Assembly: GCA_913020045.1 (NCBI GenBank)
Contig: CAJWBE010000013.1
Span: 1-64,000 of the forward strand
Reading direction: 5' to 3'
DNA from: an uncultured Oleiphilus sp.
Lineage (GTDB): Bacteria > Pseudomonadota > Gammaproteobacteria > Pseudomonadales > Oleiphilaceae
Length of the DNA: 64,000 nt
In this document: positions 63,794-64,000 of the stretch, piece by piece
Position numbering within the stretch: position 1 is the first letter of the stretch
How the letters are laid out: each line of letters begins with the position of its first letter
Translations under genes and position numbers: made by a program
The notes under the pieces: model-generated
Seen by the model: the letters and a program-made list of their open reading frames with translations, nothing else
What the model was told of the DNA's origin: nothing
Database searches by the model: none

Positions 63794-64000
63794 TCAATGC
63801 AGCATATTCAAACGGTCATCAACAAACATATCCAATTCTGGCGCCAGAATATGAACATAACGGTCAAAATATAAAAACTGTTTAAGTAGTAAGGCGAACT
63901 CTCTAGGAAAATGTAGACCGTTTTCCTCACCTACTCTCACCATCTCCATCAGCAACCCATTGATATCATCGTCTTGATTCGCTGACATGCTGGAATAGTC
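63794..64000 (-). CDS. ABC1/AarF (UbiB-like) kinase family protein, C-terminal end
   Basis: Partial: the frame stays open to the window edge (residues DYSSMSANQDD... upstream of the ATG at 63988). The tail VGEENGLHFPREFALLLKQF and YFDRYVHILAPELDMFVDDR resembles the C-terminal part of ABC1/UbiB-type atypical kinases. The gene sits where dnaN would be expected next to recF. Only the end is visible, so this family call is moderate. Confidence 0.6.
   Translation of the reverse strand, partial: DYSSMSANQDDDINGLLMEMVRVGEENGLHFPREFALLLKQFLYFDRYVHILAPELDMFVDDRLNMLH

Overview
This window looks like the chromosome of a marine gammaproteobacterium of the Oceanospirillales / Cellvibrionales / Pseudomonadales kind. 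The evidence is gene order and sites: dksA-gluQ-cbrB-(RNA)-pcnB-folK-panB-panC as in Pseudomonas, Pseudomonas-type parS palindromes inside recF, rubredoxin beside ubiC-ubiA, a WS/DGAT wax-ester synthase, HemJ for haem, and an AapJQMP amino-acid importer. No species name can be justified from the sequence alone. The right end (gyrB-recF plus two parS sites) should lie close to the replication origin. No tRNA, rRNA, CRISPR array, prophage or intact insertion sequence was found.

Layout. 0.2-8 kb: membrane methyltransferase, GFA-fold protein, DUF5329, wax-ester synthase flanked by a 12-bp inverted repeat, ubiA-ubiC, rubredoxin and its reductase, a tesB thioesterase. 7.7-22 kb: a 7TMR-DISM/GGDEF/EAL signalling protein, the PLP decarboxylase PanP, an envelope lipoprotein cluster (COG3014-type, YcfL-like, LpoB-like, CsgG-like), a membrane-anchored redoxin, tmcA, erpA, bactofilin. 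22-33 kb: ClC transporter, hemJ-thiE-hemL, hemW-rdgB-DUF4426-metW-metX, a dynamin-like GTPase, yggT. 33-43 kb: CheY-like protein, Rieske protein, dksA, gluQ, cbrB, a long noncoding interval, pcnB, folK, panB, panC, pgi. 43-53 kb: folK2-folB-tsaD, ppx, trxA, mobA, a 54-codon membrane ORF, aapJQMP, an esterase. 53-60 kb: a 30-codon ORF, an AraC regulator and a six-gene glycan-modification operon. 60-64 kb: gyrB, recF and the end of an ABC1/UbiB-type gene.

The strongest candidate for something undescribed is the 718-bp interval between cbrB and pcnB. It has a near-consensus sigma-54 promoter (-24/-12) at 37223-37239. Directly downstream are four separate tracts, each of five consecutive AAN triplets (Hfq distal-face / Crc type), two of them in the loops of predicted hairpins. 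This is the position of the Hfq/Crc decoy RNA CrcZ in Pseudomonas, and the adjacent activator carries the GAFTGA sigma-54 contact loop. The sensor gene cbrA, which sits between gluQ and cbrB in Pseudomonas, is absent here. I infer a CrcZ-like carbon-control RNA with a differently wired input.

How the genes connect: PanP probably makes the beta-alanine used by PanC, while PanB makes the pantoate. HemJ, HemL and HemW cover haem steps, and ErpA supplies Fe-S clusters. RubA/RubB, TesB and WS/DGAT suggest acyl or alkyl lipid metabolism, but no alkane hydroxylase is present. AapJQMP has a sigma-54-like sequence upstream and may be under nitrogen/carbon control. Most start codons were chosen by Shine-Dalgarno spacing and family alignment recalled from memory. 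No database search was possible.
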